DNA of 52,940 bases, taken from an uncultured Lactobacillus sp. (GTDB lineage Bacteria > Bacillota > Bacilli > Lactobacillales > Lactobacillaceae). Shown here piece by piece: positions 29,231 to 37,527 of the stretch. Both the position numbers and the translations under genes were made by a program. A model generated the notes under the pieces. That model ran no database searches, was not told where the DNA came from, and saw only the letters and a list, made by a program, of their open reading frames with translations. Within the stretch, counting starts at the first letter, position 1, and every line of letters begins with the position of its first letter. Location: positions 1-52,940 of the forward strand of contig CAMCCW010000002.1 of NCBI GenBank assembly GCA_945873395.1. Direction: 5' to 3'.

Positions 29231-30892
29231 ATGATGACTGATATTGAAATTGCCGATCGTGCAGAAATGAAACCGATCAAGGAAATTGCTGCCCAGATTG
29301 GCCTGGGTGAGGATGACATCGAACAGTATGGCAAGTACAAGGCGAAGATCACCTTGCCGGTCAAGGCCCACCCAGATAAGAAGCACAAGCTGGTCCTGGT
29401 AACGTCAATTAACCCAACTCCAGCCGGTGAAGGGAAGTCAACGGTTTTGGTTGGCCTTGGTGACGCCATGAACCAGTTGGGCCATCAGACCATCATTGCA
29501 ATGCGGGAACCATCAATGGGCCCTGTCTTTGGGATTAAGGGTGGTGCCACTGGTGGTGGTTACAGCCAAGTGGTCCCAATGGAAGACATTAACCTCCACT
29601 TTACTGGTGACCTTCACGCCTTGACCAGTGCCAACAACACCCTGGCAGCTCTGGTAGATAACTACATCATGCGGGGAAACGAATTGGGACTTGATCCCCG
29701 CCGGATTATCTGGAAGCGGGTCGAGGACGTCAACGACCGGGCCCTGCGGAATGTCGTCACTGGTCTGGGCGGCATCATGCAAGGGGTACCACGGCAGACA
29801 GGCTTTGACATCACGGCCGCCTCAGAACTGATGGCCATCCTCTGCTTATCTACCGACCTGATGGACCTGAAGAAGCGGGTCGGTCGGATTGTCGTCGGCT
29901 ACACCTATGATAAGAAGCCGGTTACGGTGGCCCAGCTTCACTTTGAAGATGCCATCACCATCTTGCTCAAGGATGCCATTAAGCCAAACCTTGTTCAGAC
30001 CCTGGACCACACGCCAACGATCATTCACGGGGGTCCATTTGCCAACATCGCCCACGGCTGCAACAGTGTTCTGGCTACTAAGACCGCTCTGCAGCTGGCG
30101 GATTACACCGTCACCGAGGCCGGTTTCGGTGCTGACCTGGGGGCCGAGAAGTTCATGGACATCAAGCGGCGGGTCCTGGGTAAGAACCCAGATGCCGTCG
30201 TGATCGTTGCCACCGTGCGGGCCCTTGAATACAACGGTGGTGCCCAGCTGGCCGACCTGAAGGAAGAACACCTGCCAGAATTGAAGACGGGGCTGGCTAA
30301 CCTGAACCGCCACATCAAGAACATGCAGCGGTATGGGGTTCCGTTGGTCGTCGCTATCAACCACTTTGTAAGTGACACGGATGCGGAAATCCAGATGATC
30401 AAAGACAATTGCCAGCAGCTCGGCGTTAACGTGGTTACGGCGGATGCCTGGGCCAAGGGTGGTGCTGGTACCCAAGACCTGGCTAAGGAGGTCGTTCGGC
30501 TGACTGAGCAGGAGAGCGACTTCCACGAACTCTACAGTCTCGATGCCACACCAAAGGAGAAAGTCGAAACCATTGCCACCAAGATCTACGGGGCCAAGAA
30601 GGTGGAATTCAGTCGCAAGGCTCAACGCCAACTCAAGCAGTTCAGTGAACTGGGTTGGGACAAGCTGCCAGTCTGCATCGCCAAGACCCAGTACTCCTTC
30701 ACCGATGATAAGAACCTGCTGGGGGCTCCAGAAGGATTCACCTTCCACATCCGGGAGTTCGTACCAAAGCTCGGGGCTGGTTTCATCGTGGCCTTGTCCG
30801 GTAACATGATGACTATGCCAGGCCTATCAAAGGTACCAGCTGCCGTCAATATGACGATTGACGCGGATGGTAAGATTACCGGATTGTTCTAG
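29231..30892 (+). CDS. fhs: Formate--tetrahydrofolate ligase
   Basis: A 553-residue ATP-dependent ligase making 10-formyl-THF from formate. That product is the one-carbon donor for PurN and PurH, both encoded later in the window. The P-loop TPAGEGKST lies at residues 63-71, and the substrate-binding [20 protein letters not shown] follows. The C terminus is complete ([15 protein letters not shown]). AAGGAGG lies before two adjacent ATGs; either may start. A PurBox-like site upstream suggests coregulation with purine genes. Confidence 0.96.
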   Translation: MMTDIEIADRAEMKPIKEIAAQIGLGEDDIEQYGKYKAKITLPVKAHPDKKHKLVLVTSINPTPAGEGKSTVLVGLGDAMNQLGHQTIIAMREPSMGPVFGIKGGATGGGYSQVVPMEDINLHFTGDLHALTSANNTLAALVDNYIMRGNELGLDPRRIIWKRVEDVNDRALRNVVTGLGGIMQGVPRQTGFDITAASELMAILCLSTDLMDLKKRVGRIVVGYTYDKKPVTVAQLHFEDAITILLKDAIKPNLVQTLDHTPTIIHGGPFANIAHGCNSVLATKTALQLADYTVTEAGFGADLGAEKFMDIKRRVLGKNPDAVVIVATVRALEYNGGAQLADLKEEHLPELKTGLANLNRHIKNMQRYGVPLVVAINHFVSDTDAEIQMIKDNCQQLGVNVVTADAWAKGGAGTQDLAKEVVRLTEQESDFHELYSLDATPKEKVETIATKIYGAKKVEFSRKAQRQLKQFSELGWDKLPVCIAKTQYSFTDDKNLLGAPEGFTFHIREFVPKLGAGFIVALSGNMMTMPGLSKVPAAVNMTIDADGKITGLF

Positions 30893-30902
30893 ATTTAATT
30901 TG

Positions 30903-30932
30903 AAAAGGAGCAAAAAGACTGCTCCTTTTTTA
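30903..30932 (+). terminator. Terminator after fhs
   Basis: AAAAGGAGCA (30903-30912) pairs with TGCTCCTTTT (30920-30929), followed by T residues. Confidence 0.88.
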
Positions 30933-30943
30933 TTTTTCTCATT

Positions 30944-30989
30944 AGCAATACGAACAATATATATTTAAATATAAAAAAAGTTCGATAAA
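30944..30989. promoter_or_regulatory. Pair of inverted PurBoxes upstream of purE
   Basis: AGCAATACGAACAATA (CGAAC at 30951-30955) on the plus strand faces a TTTATCGAACTTT on the minus strand (GTTCG at 30980-30984). The two cores are 24 bases apart and lie just upstream of the -35 box, the usual place for PurR control in Firmicutes. Confidence 0.7.
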
Positions 30990-30993
30990 TCTA

Positions 30994-31022
30994 TTGAAGT
31001 TAAGTAGCGGCTTTGTTATCTT
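30994..31022 (+). promoter_or_regulatory. Promoter of purEKB
   Basis: TTGAAG (30994-30999), 17 bases, TATCTT (31017-31022). Confidence 0.55.
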
Positions 31023-31049
31023 TAAAGCAGATTTAAGGAGGAATCAACA

Positions 31050-31535
31050 ATGAGTCAGATTAGTGTGGTAATGGGTAGTAAGTCCGACTGGCCAACGGTT
31101 AAGGAGGCCTGCCAGATCCTCGATCAGTTTGGTGTTGATTATGATAAGAACGTTATTTCCGCCCACCGGATGCCGGACGAAATGTTCGCCTTTGCGAAGG
31201 GGGCCGTGGCCAACGGAACCAAGGTAATCATTGCCTGTGCCGGTGGGGCTGCCCACCTGCCGGGGATGATCGCCGCCAACACACCCCTGCCAGTGATCGG
31301 GATCCCAGGACAGACCCGGGCCCTCGGCGGGATGGATTCCCTCCTGTCAATTGTCCAGATGCCGGCCGGAATCCCAGTCGCCACGACCGCTATCGGGGTT
31401 GCGGGTGCCAAGAACGCGGCCCTATTGGCTTTGCAAATTCTCGGGATCAATGACCAAAAGATTCAGGACCAGATCGTCGCCTACCGGAAGCAGATGCACG
31501 ACCAGGCGGCAGAAAGTGGGGCGCACCTTGACTAA
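31050..31535 (+). CDS. purE: N5-carboxyaminoimidazole ribonucleotide mutase
   Basis: A 161-residue class I PurE that converts N5-CAIR to CAIR. The phosphate loop MGSKSDWPT (8-16), the catalytic SAHRMPD (His39) and the glycine-rich AGGAAHLPGM are all present. AAGGAGG precedes the ATG. purK follows with overlapping ends, so the two steps of AIR carboxylation are made together. Confidence 0.96.
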   Translation: MSQISVVMGSKSDWPTVKEACQILDQFGVDYDKNVISAHRMPDEMFAFAKGAVANGTKVIIACAGGAAHLPGMIAANTPLPVIGIPGQTRALGGMDSLLSIVQMPAGIPVATTAIGVAGAKNAALLALQILGINDQKIQDQIVAYRKQMHDQAAESGAHLD

Positions 31536-32652
31536 GATGATTCAACAGGGGCAGACAATTGGCATCATTGGCGGAGGCCAGCTCGGTCAGATGATGGCGC
31601 TAGATGCCAAGCAGACTGGGATGAAAGTGATCGTCCTCGACCCAACTCCGGCCTGCCCAGCCGGTCAAGTAGCAGACGACCAGATCGTCGCTCCCTACGC
31701 TGACGTTAAGGCGATCACGGAGCTGGCCCGGCGTGCTGATGTTCTGACGTATGAGTTTGAAAACGTCGATCTCAATGCCCTGGAGGACGTGGCGGACAAG
31801 GTCTACGTTCCGCAGGGGACCCACCTCCTCTACACAACCAAGAACCGGATCCGCGAAAAGACCTTTCTCCGTGACGCCGGCCTGCAGACAGCCCCTTTCA
31901 TGGCGGTCAAGAATGAGACCGACCTGAAGAAGGCGGTCGACGAGATCGGTTATCCGAGTGTTCTCAAGACCTGCGAGGGCGGCTATGATGGTCATGGTCA
32001 GGAAGTTCTGCACAGTGATGCCGACCTGGCGAAGTGTGCGGGGATCCTCTCGACCAAGGACGCAATCCTCGAGGGCTGGGTTCCGTTTAAGCTTGAGTGC
32101 TCTGTGATGGTGGCCCGCAACGAAAATGGCGAGGTGACGGTCTTCCCCGTTTCCGAGAATATCCATCACAACGAAATTCTTCACCTCAGCATCGTGCCAG
32201 CTCGGATCAGTCCGGAGCTGCAGAAGAAGGCCCAGCAGATGGCGGTCAAGATCGCCCACGCCATCGACCTGCGTGGGATTTTGGGGGTTGAGATGTTCGT
32301 CACTGCCGATGGTCAGATCTACATTAATGAACTGGCCCCGCGGCCGCACAACTCGGGTCATTATTCGATCGAGGCCTGCAACTTCTCTCAGTTTGCAATT
32401 CATAACCGGGCGATCTGCAACTGGCCATTGCCAAAGATCAAGCTCCTGCAGCCGGTGGTGATGGTCAATGTTCTCGGCCAGCACGTCGCCGGTGTTCGCC
32501 AGCAGATTGCTAAGAAACCTAACTGGCATTTCCACGACTACGGGAAGGCAGAGATTCGCCATAATCGGAAGATGGGGCACGTCACCATCTTGACTGATGA
32601 CATTGAAGCTACTTTGAAAGAAATTGACAATACCGGGATCTGGCAGAAATAA
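31528..32652 (+). CDS. purK: N5-carboxyaminoimidazole ribonucleotide synthase
   Basis: A 374-residue ATP-grasp enzyme that carboxylates AIR with bicarbonate. The N-terminal IGIIGGGQLGQMMALDAK and the ATP-grasp core VLKTCEGGYDGHGQ and INELAPRPHNSGHYSIEAC are intact. The start is probably TTG at 31528, giving MTKMIQQGQTIG with GTGGGG seven bases upstream and an 8-base overlap with purE. The ATG at 31537 is the alternative. Confidence 0.92.
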   Translation: MTKMIQQGQTIGIIGGGQLGQMMALDAKQTGMKVIVLDPTPACPAGQVADDQIVAPYADVKAITELARRADVLTYEFENVDLNALEDVADKVYVPQGTHLLYTTKNRIREKTFLRDAGLQTAPFMAVKNETDLKKAVDEIGYPSVLKTCEGGYDGHGQEVLHSDADLAKCAGILSTKDAILEGWVPFKLECSVMVARNENGEVTVFPVSENIHHNEILHLSIVPARISPELQKKAQQMAVKIAHAIDLRGILGVEMFVTADGQIYINELAPRPHNSGHYSIEACNFSQFAIHNRAICNWPLPKIKLLQPVVMVNVLGQHVAGVRQQIAKKPNWHFHDYGKAEIRHNRKMGHVTILTDDIEATLKEIDNTGIWQK

Positions 32653-32724
32653 AGTTCGCCTTTACGCCGAATGGTAACCTGTGCGATAATGATGAAGAAT
32701 AAGAATAGAGAGGATTTTTAACTG

Positions 32725-34020
32725 ATGATTGATCGTTACACAAGTCCAGAGATGAAGAAGATTTGGAGCCTGGAAACTCAGTACCAATGCTGGCTGGAAG
32801 TTGAGATTGCGGCCGACGAAGCCTGGAGCAAGCTGGGCCACATTCCAGCAGAAGACGTTGAGAAGATCAAGAAAAACGCTAAGTTCAGTGTGGAAGGGAT
32901 TGCCGAGATTGAGGCCGTTACCCACCACGATGTGATCGCCTTTACCCGGGATGTCTCCAAGTCCCTCGGCCCTGAACGGAAGTGGGTTCACTACGGTATG
33001 ACCAGTACCGACGTGGTTGACACTGCTCAAGGGCTGCGTTTGAAAAAGGCGAACGATATCATCCGTAAGGACATCGATAACTTCATGGACGTGCTGAAGG
33101 AGATGGCCGAGAAGTACAAGTACACTGTCTGCATGGGTCGGACCCACGGGGTGCACGCGGAACCGACGACCTTTGGGCTGAAGGCAGCCCGCTGGTACTC
33201 CGAGATGAAGCGGAACAAGGAACGGTTCGAACACGCTGCCCGCGGTGTCGAAGCCGGCAAGATCTCCGGTGCGGTTGGGACCTTTGCCGAAATCGATCCA
33301 TTCGTTGAAAAGTACGTCTGCGACAAGCTCGGTCTGCGGGCCCAGGAGATTTCCACCCAAGTTCTGCCACGGGACCTGCACGCCGAATACATCGCCACGA
33401 TTGCCCTGATCGGGACCAGTATGGAAGAGATGGCCACTGAGATTCGTTCCCTCCAACGGACCGAAATCCACGAAGTCGAGGAGCACTTTGCCAAGGGCCA
33501 GAAGGGTTCTTCCGCCATGCCACACAAGCGGAACCCAATTGGCTCCGAGAACATCTGTGGTTGTGCCCGGGTTCTGCGGGGCTACATGACGCCGGCCTAC
33601 GAAGACGTTTCCCTCTGGCACGAACGGGATATCTCTCATTCCAGCGCGGAACGGATGATCCTGCCTGACGCTACGTCCTTGATCGATTACATGTTGCGGC
33701 GCTTTGGCCGGATCCTGAAGAACCTCGACGTCTTCCCAGAGACGATGAAGAAGAACATGGAAAAGACCTTGGGCTTGATCTACTCTGGCCGGGTCCTGCT
33801 CAAGCTGGTCAACTCCGGGATGTCCCGGGAGTCTGCCTACGACTTGATCCAGCCATACACTGCTAAGTGCTGGGCTGAACAGATCCCGTTCCGGCCACTC
33901 CTGGAGGCGGACCCAACGATCCAAAAGCAACTGACCAAGCAAGACCTCGATGACGCCTTTGATTACCACTGGCACCTCCGTCACGTCGACGACATCTACA
34001 AGCGGATTGGTTTGGACTAA
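32725..34020 (+). CDS. purB: Adenylosuccinate lyase
   Basis: A 431-residue fumarase-superfamily lyase acting twice in purine synthesis, on SAICAR and on adenylosuccinate. The signature loop [12 protein letters not shown] is present near residues 257-268, with TSTDVVDTA and [14 protein letters not shown] upstream. It has 72 bases between it and purK, with a weak promoter-like TTTACG-18-GATAAT and a lone GTTCG at 32654-32658. It may be read both from purE and on its own. GAGAGG lies before the ATG. A bidirectional terminator follows. Confidence 0.95.
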   Translation: MIDRYTSPEMKKIWSLETQYQCWLEVEIAADEAWSKLGHIPAEDVEKIKKNAKFSVEGIAEIEAVTHHDVIAFTRDVSKSLGPERKWVHYGMTSTDVVDTAQGLRLKKANDIIRKDIDNFMDVLKEMAEKYKYTVCMGRTHGVHAEPTTFGLKAARWYSEMKRNKERFEHAARGVEAGKISGAVGTFAEIDPFVEKYVCDKLGLRAQEISTQVLPRDLHAEYIATIALIGTSMEEMATEIRSLQRTEIHEVEEHFAKGQKGSSAMPHKRNPIGSENICGCARVLRGYMTPAYEDVSLWHERDISHSSAERMILPDATSLIDYMLRRFGRILKNLDVFPETMKKNMEKTLGLIYSGRVLLKLVNSGMSRESAYDLIQPYTAKCWAEQIPFRPLLEADPTIQKQLTKQDLDDAFDYHWHLRHVDDIYKRIGLD

Positions 34021-34032
34021 CCGCAATTAATG

Positions 34033-34072
34033 AAAAATGGTTCATGGCAAAAATTGTCATGAACCATTTTTT
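34033..34072. terminator. Bidirectional terminator between purB and the SirTM operon
   Basis: AAAAATGGTTCATG (34033-34046) pairs with CATGAACCATTTTT (34058-34071). A/T runs on both sides serve the converging operons. Confidence 0.92.
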
Positions 34073-34973
34073 AGTTTAAAGCATTAACGAAATCCGCGAG
34101 ATCGTCCCGGATGACGGTGGTCTGTTGACGGATTTCCTGAGGACAGCTGGTTGGTCGGTTATCGACGGTTACCAGGCGGGCTTCGGGATTATTATAGGTC
34201 CAGTTCCAGAAGGGGTACTTGATAATTCCGGGGGTGTTCATCCCAACGCCCAGTTCAAGGAAGAGCACTCGCCCGGTCTGATGGTGAGCAATGAAGTTGT
34301 TGAAACGGGCTGCTGCCTGGTGCCAACCAGTGTCCTCGACGAAGTGACTGTCGACCCGCAGGTTAAGGGCGTACGGCTGGGCCTGCTTGACCAAGCTTTT
34401 ATTGACCTGCATTTTGATTTGATCGCCATCAGGAATGATCAGTTGGTTGTCTGAGCCAATTTGAAATCCCTGGTCTAGGACCATCGCTCGTACCAGCTCG
34501 TAGTTATCGAAGGTCATATTCTGATCGTTGCGTTGGAAGAGTCCGTAGTCGCCCTGAGTGTAGAAGAGCCGGTTCTTATCGATATGGGCCTGCTGGAACT
34601 GGTGGTCGACGTTGGTGGTCAGGACGAAGTAGTTGGTCCCTTGTAAAAAGTGCATCAGCTGCCGATAGGTATCACTCGGTGCCGGCTGGTAACGATTGAT
34701 CCAGATGGCCCGTGACCACCAGGCCCAACGTTCTGCGGGGGTTGGGAATTGAAAGAAACCGCCGGAGTACATGTCGTTGATTCCGTACTTATGCTGAAAA
34801 TCACTGAAGTAGGTCGTGAAACGTGGCCCACTATAGGTCAGCCCGGCGGCAGTCGACAGACCCGAACCGGCGCCAACAATCACGGCATCGGCATGGGCAC
34901 TGAAGTCCTTGATTGCCTTAATCTTGGCTGAGTAACTGTTGGTAAATGCTGCGGTCAGTGTCTTTGAAAACAT
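34071..34973 (-). CDS. SirTM-type sirtuin (class M, protein ADP-ribosyltransferase)
   Basis: A 300-residue NAD-dependent sirtuin. The NAD-binding GAGSGLSTAAGL starts at residue 34, and TTNVD is at 119-123. The catalytic His-Gly of ordinary sirtuins is replaced by Gln-Gly (Gln140 in YTQGDYGLFQ), and no Cys4 zinc site is seen. These are marks of SirTM enzymes, which in staphylococci and streptococci ADP-ribosylate lipoylated GcvH-L. Its start (34973, AAGGTG upstream) lies inside the macrodomain gene, a 56-base overlap. Usual partners GcvH-L and LplA2 are absent here, so the target is open. Confidence 0.85.
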   Translation of the reverse strand: MFSKTLTAAFTNSYSAKIKAIKDFSAHADAVIVGAGSGLSTAAGLTYSGPRFTTYFSDFQHKYGINDMYSGGFFQFPTPAERWAWWSRAIWINRYQPAPSDTYRQLMHFLQGTNYFVLTTNVDHQFQQAHIDKNRLFYTQGDYGLFQRNDQNMTFDNYELVRAMVLDQGFQIGSDNQLIIPDGDQIKMQVNKSLVKQAQPYALNLRVDSHFVEDTGWHQAAARFNNFIAHHQTGRVLFLELGVGMNTPGIIKYPFWNWTYNNPEARLVTVDNRPTSCPQEIRQQTTVIRDDLADFVNALN

Positions 34974-35691
34974 TAAAAATCACCTTCTTGATTGTTGTGT
35001 TGTTGCGAAGAAAATCGGTCACGGTACGAACGGCCACCGTTGCCGCCTGCCAGTTAGGGAAGCGGAAGACCCCGGTTGAAATGCAGGGGAAGGTAATGCT
35101 GGTCAGGTGGTGCTGGGCCGCCAGTTGCAAGGAATTGCGGTAGGAAGCCGCCAGCTGGTCAACATTGGTGGCTGTCGGCACCGCACCAGCGACGATCGGG
35201 CCGACGGTATGGATAACATACTTGCTGGGGAGGTTAAAGGCGGGAGTGATTTTGGCCTGGCCGGTGGGCTCCGGGTGGCCCTGCACCGCCATCAGCTGGG
35301 CGCAATTATTCCGCAGCTCAATCCCGGCAAAGGTATGGATGGCGTTGTCGATGCAGTTGTGGTTCGGCAGGTAGCACCCGGTCATCTCACTATTGGCGGC
35401 GTTGACAATTGCATCGACCTGGAGCCTGGTGATGTCCCCCTGCCAGATATTCAACCCAGGGTGAAAAAGGTCTTCTGACACGATTCCCTTTTGTCGGGCC
35501 CGTTCCTGGAGATACTGGTCCTGAACATTCTTGAATTCTGGTGAGATGGGATGGGCAGGACGGATGTTGACGAGGGCACGCAGGAGCCGGCGCTGCTTTT
35601 GCGGGTCAGCGGGGATGGTGATCGCGCTGCCGTCGGGATGTTCTGCTAATAGTTGGTGAATTAGATAGATTCGTCGTTGTGTTTGATCCAT
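34918..35691 (-). CDS. Zinc-containing macrodomain protein (ADP-ribosyl hydrolase)
   Basis: A 257-residue protein with an N-terminal helical extension (1-75) and a macrodomain from about 80. The ADP-ribose-binding GDITRLQVDAIVNAAN is at 85-100. The following MTGCYLPNHNCIDNAIHTFAG region (103-123) has the Cys-His-Cys zinc ligands (Cys106, His111, Cys113) of the Zn-macro group that removes ADP-ribose added by SirTM. AGGAGG lies before the ATG at 35691. It is transcribed after the YoeB-like gene and overlaps the sirtuin gene, so writer and eraser are made together. Confidence 0.9.
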   Translation of the reverse strand: MDQTQRRIYLIHQLLAEHPDGSAITIPADPQKQRRLLRALVNIRPAHPISPEFKNVQDQYLQERARQKGIVSEDLFHPGLNIWQGDITRLQVDAIVNAANSEMTGCYLPNHNCIDNAIHTFAGIELRNNCAQLMAVQGHPEPTGQAKITPAFNLPSKYVIHTVGPIVAGAVPTATNVDQLAASYRNSLQLAAQHHLTSITFPCISTGVFRFPNWQAATVAVRTVTDFLRNNTTIKKVIFNVFKDTDRSIYQQLLSQD

Positions 35692-35703
35692 ATACGATTC
35701 CTC

Positions 35704-36003
35704 CTACATACGGTGGTGGATAAGGCTCTGGTTGCCGCTGGCATAGTGGCCCCATGCGCTGTATACCACGATAGTCTGCTTTTGCTTATCAACGGAATAT
35801 ACCACCCGGTTCTTCTGGCTGATCCGCTTTGAATAGAGGCTCGGCCGAGGAGCACGGTTTTCTAAAACTTCGAAGTGGTGGCCGGTACTGAAGGGATTAG
35901 CAGCTAACTCATCTTTGATTCTTTGGTAGTTTTTGAGGAGGCGGGCTCCCTGCAGGTTTTTCCGGTGCTTCTTGATGAGGTGGCGTTCAATGATTTGATA
36001 CAT
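35704..36003 (-). CDS. YoeB/Txe-family mRNA interferase toxin-like protein
   Basis: A 99-residue protein of the RelE/YoeB fold. Likely catalytic residues of YoeB are present: Glu45 in HHFEVLE, Arg66 in KNRVVY, and the C-terminal His86-Tyr87 in WGHYA. The tail after HYA is 12 residues longer than usual. A GTG at 36015 is also in frame; ATG 36003 is preferred. The gene start overlaps the end of the PPOX gene, and its stop overlaps the macrodomain ribosome site. No YefM/Phd-like antitoxin is next to it, which is unusual. It may be inactive, chromosomally tamed, or held by an unlinked antitoxin. Confidence 0.8.
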   Translation of the reverse strand: MYQIIERHLIKKHRKNLQGARLLKNYQRIKDELAANPFSTGHHFEVLENRAPRPSLYSKRISQKNRVVYSVDKQKQTIVVYSAWGHYASGNQSLIHHRM

Positions 36004-36388
36004 TGCGCTCACCACTAAAACGAAAAGCCTTTTGGAAGATTGGCCGTTGCCGAAGGTCGTAGATGGAACCGGTCAGGGGTGTAATGGCGAACGGGCGGAG
36101 AATGCTGCGTCGTTCAGAGTGGTTTTCGCCCGAAATCCGGTGCATCTCCGGGTGGGTAGCAAAGATCTTATCGATATATTGCTGGTCGACCTCTTTAGCG
36201 ATCCCAGTCAGGGTAAAACCGACACTGGTCATGGTCTCGTCGCCGCGCAGGGCAGTAATAGAAATCTGCGGATGCGCCTTGAGTCGGTGATAAAAGGGCT
36301 TCTCAAAGGTCGTCGCAAAGATCAGCCGGTCGTTTTGACAGAGTTCAATGTCAGCGACGTTTGTCCGGGGATTGCCATCCTGGTCCAC
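35987..36388 (-). CDS. Pyridoxamine 5'-phosphate oxidase-like flavin-binding protein, start uncertain
   Basis: A small PPOX-fold (FMN-binding split barrel) protein, function not known. From the GTG at 36388 it has 133 residues, but the same frame stays open upstream to a stop just above 36490 and encodes a convincing PPOX N terminus (LSNHEFLSLIPAAFQSVVFGTV). No ATG, GTG or TTG exists in that extension. The true start may be a rare codon such as ATT at 36487, next to AAGAAAGAG, or the original start has been lost. FMN-binding stretch RLIFATTFEKPFYHRLKAH is intact. It is the first gene of the operon with the toxin, macrodomain and sirtuin. Confidence 0.7.
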   Translation of the reverse strand: MDQDGNPRTNVADIELCQNDRLIFATTFEKPFYHRLKAHPQISITALRGDETMTSVGFTLTGIAKEVDQQYIDKIFATHPEMHRISGENHSERRSILRPFAITPLTGSIYDLRQRPIFQKAFRFSGERNVSNH

Positions 36389-36523
36389 GGTCCCAAAGAC
36401 AACGGACTGAAAGGCAGCGGGGATCAGGCTTAGAAATTCGTGATTAGAAAGTTGGTTAGTTAGTTTAGGGATGCTGCTACAATTAATCGCTCTTTCTTGT
36501 TATTTTATTTTTTACACGTATAT

Positions 36524-36552
36524 AAGGTAGCATTTCATTTTATAGATGTCAA
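36524..36552 (-). promoter_or_regulatory. Promoter of the PPOX-YoeB-macro-SirTM operon
   Basis: On the minus strand TTGACA (36552-36547), 17 bases, TACCTT (36529-36524). The -35 box overlaps the inverted repeat at 36539-36573. Confidence 0.55.
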
Positions 36553-36573
36553 AAATAAAATAACATCTATAAA
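36539..36573. promoter_or_regulatory. Inverted-repeat operator between divergent promoters
   Basis: TTTATAGATGT (36539-36549) and ACATCTATAAA (36563-36573) are perfect 11-base inverse copies, 13 bases apart. It covers the minus-strand -35 box and ends six bases before the plus-strand -35 box, so one regulator could control both operons. Confidence 0.6.
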
Positions 36574-36578
36574 ACGTG

Positions 36579-36606
36579 TTGACTTTAAAATTGCACGTGC
36601 TATTAT
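36579..36606 (+). promoter_or_regulatory. Promoter of the NmrA-like/Rrf2 operon
   Basis: TTGACT (36579-36584), 16 bases, TATTAT (36601-36606); TATAAT at 36604-36609 is an alternative -10. Confidence 0.6.
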
Positions 36607-36612
36607 AATTCG

Positions 36613-36623
36613 TGTAAATTACA
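36613..36623. promoter_or_regulatory. Palindrome just after the -10 box
   Basis: TGTAAATTACA is a perfect 11-base palindrome at the expected transcription start. It is a good candidate operator for the Rrf2 regulator encoded in the same operon. Confidence 0.5.
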
Positions 36624-36651
36624 AAACAACAAGTAAAGGAGATCATTAATT

Positions 36652-37503
36652 ATGAAATATGCTGTAACTGCCGCAACCGGTAATTTTGGTCAAACCGCTG
36701 TTAAGGAACTGAACAAGTTGGTCGGCGTTGATAACGTTGTTGTAATCGCTCGAAACAGTGCAAAGGCGGTCAAGCTGTTTGCAGAAAACGAAGTCCGCAC
36801 TGGTGACTACGAAGATCTGGCTTCGATGACGAAGGCTCTGGCCGGGATCGACCGCGTTCTCTTCATCTCTTCACAACCAGGCGGGAAAGTTGACCGGGCC
36901 ACTGCTCAAGGTAACGTGGTAAAGGCAATGGTTGCTGATGATGTGAAGTTTGTCGCCTACGTCAGCTTCCCGAACGCTCAAGAGTCAACCACCCCATTGG
37001 CTACTGACCACCGCCTGACCGAAAACGCCATTAAGGAAGCGGGCATTGGCCATGCCTTCCTCCGTGACAACTGGTACCTGGAAAACGAAATTGGTTTCCT
37101 GCAAAGTGGGGCTGCTAACCAAGATGCGCTGTACTGGGCCAATAATAAGGCTGGTTGGGCACTCGAACGCGACTACGCAGAAGCAGCGGCTAAGGTTGTC
37201 GCTGGCAATGCCGCCCAGGAAGTCTACGAATTTGCTGGTCAGCCCCGGAGCTACGAAGAATTAGGAGCAGCCCTGAAGGAAGCCACTGGTAATGACTTTA
37301 AGGTTAAGCAAGTTTCTCATGATGAGTACGTCAAGGCGCTAGAGAGCAGCGGCCTTGATAACGCCACCGCAGAGTTGTTTGCTTCCTTCCAGGCGCCAAT
37401 TGAATCTGGTGACCTGGCTGAAGGTAGTGACGACTTGGCAAAGGCCCTCGGGCGGCCGGTTACCCCGATTGTGGATGCCATTAAGGAAATCCTTGCACGT
37501 TAG
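36652..37503 (+). CDS. NmrA-like NAD(P)H-binding oxidoreductase
   Basis: A 283-residue atypical short-chain dehydrogenase of the NmrA/QorB type. The nucleotide-binding glycine motif is TAATGNFGQT (6-15), followed by VVVIARNSAKAVKL. The conserved segment FLRDNWYLEN near 141-150 is typical of quinone-oxidoreductase-like members, which often answer to thiol or electrophile stress. AAAGGAG lies before the ATG. It is paired with an Rrf2 regulator, which probably senses the same stress. Confidence 0.88.
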   Translation: MKYAVTAATGNFGQTAVKELNKLVGVDNVVVIARNSAKAVKLFAENEVRTGDYEDLASMTKALAGIDRVLFISSQPGGKVDRATAQGNVVKAMVADDVKFVAYVSFPNAQESTTPLATDHRLTENAIKEAGIGHAFLRDNWYLENEIGFLQSGAANQDALYWANNKAGWALERDYAEAAAKVVAGNAAQEVYEFAGQPRSYEELGAALKEATGNDFKVKQVSHDEYVKALESSGLDNATAELFASFQAPIESGDLAEGSDDLAKALGRPVTPIVDAIKEILAR

Positions 37504-37527
37504 AAAACAACAAGTTAAAATGATGGT

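Noticed and set aside
31600-32580. A 326-residue antisense frame over purK, and similar long antisense frames over fhs, pyrB, pyrC and guaB
   Set aside because: All lie fully opposite well-identified enzymes and show no family features or translation signals.
32654-32658. A GTTCG core upstream of purB as a further PurBox
   Set aside because: Flanks are not AT-rich as in the other boxes (GGCGAAC), and there is only one copy, so it may be chance.
32662-34026. A 454-residue open frame antisense to purB
   Set aside because: It mirrors the highly conserved purB reading frame; it has no ribosome site, no recognisable motif and a low-complexity composition typical of antisense shadows in GC-rich genes.
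36032-36433. A plus-strand 133-residue frame opposite the PPOX gene
   Set aside because: No ribosome site and no family resemblance; the minus-strand frame shows clear PPOX features.
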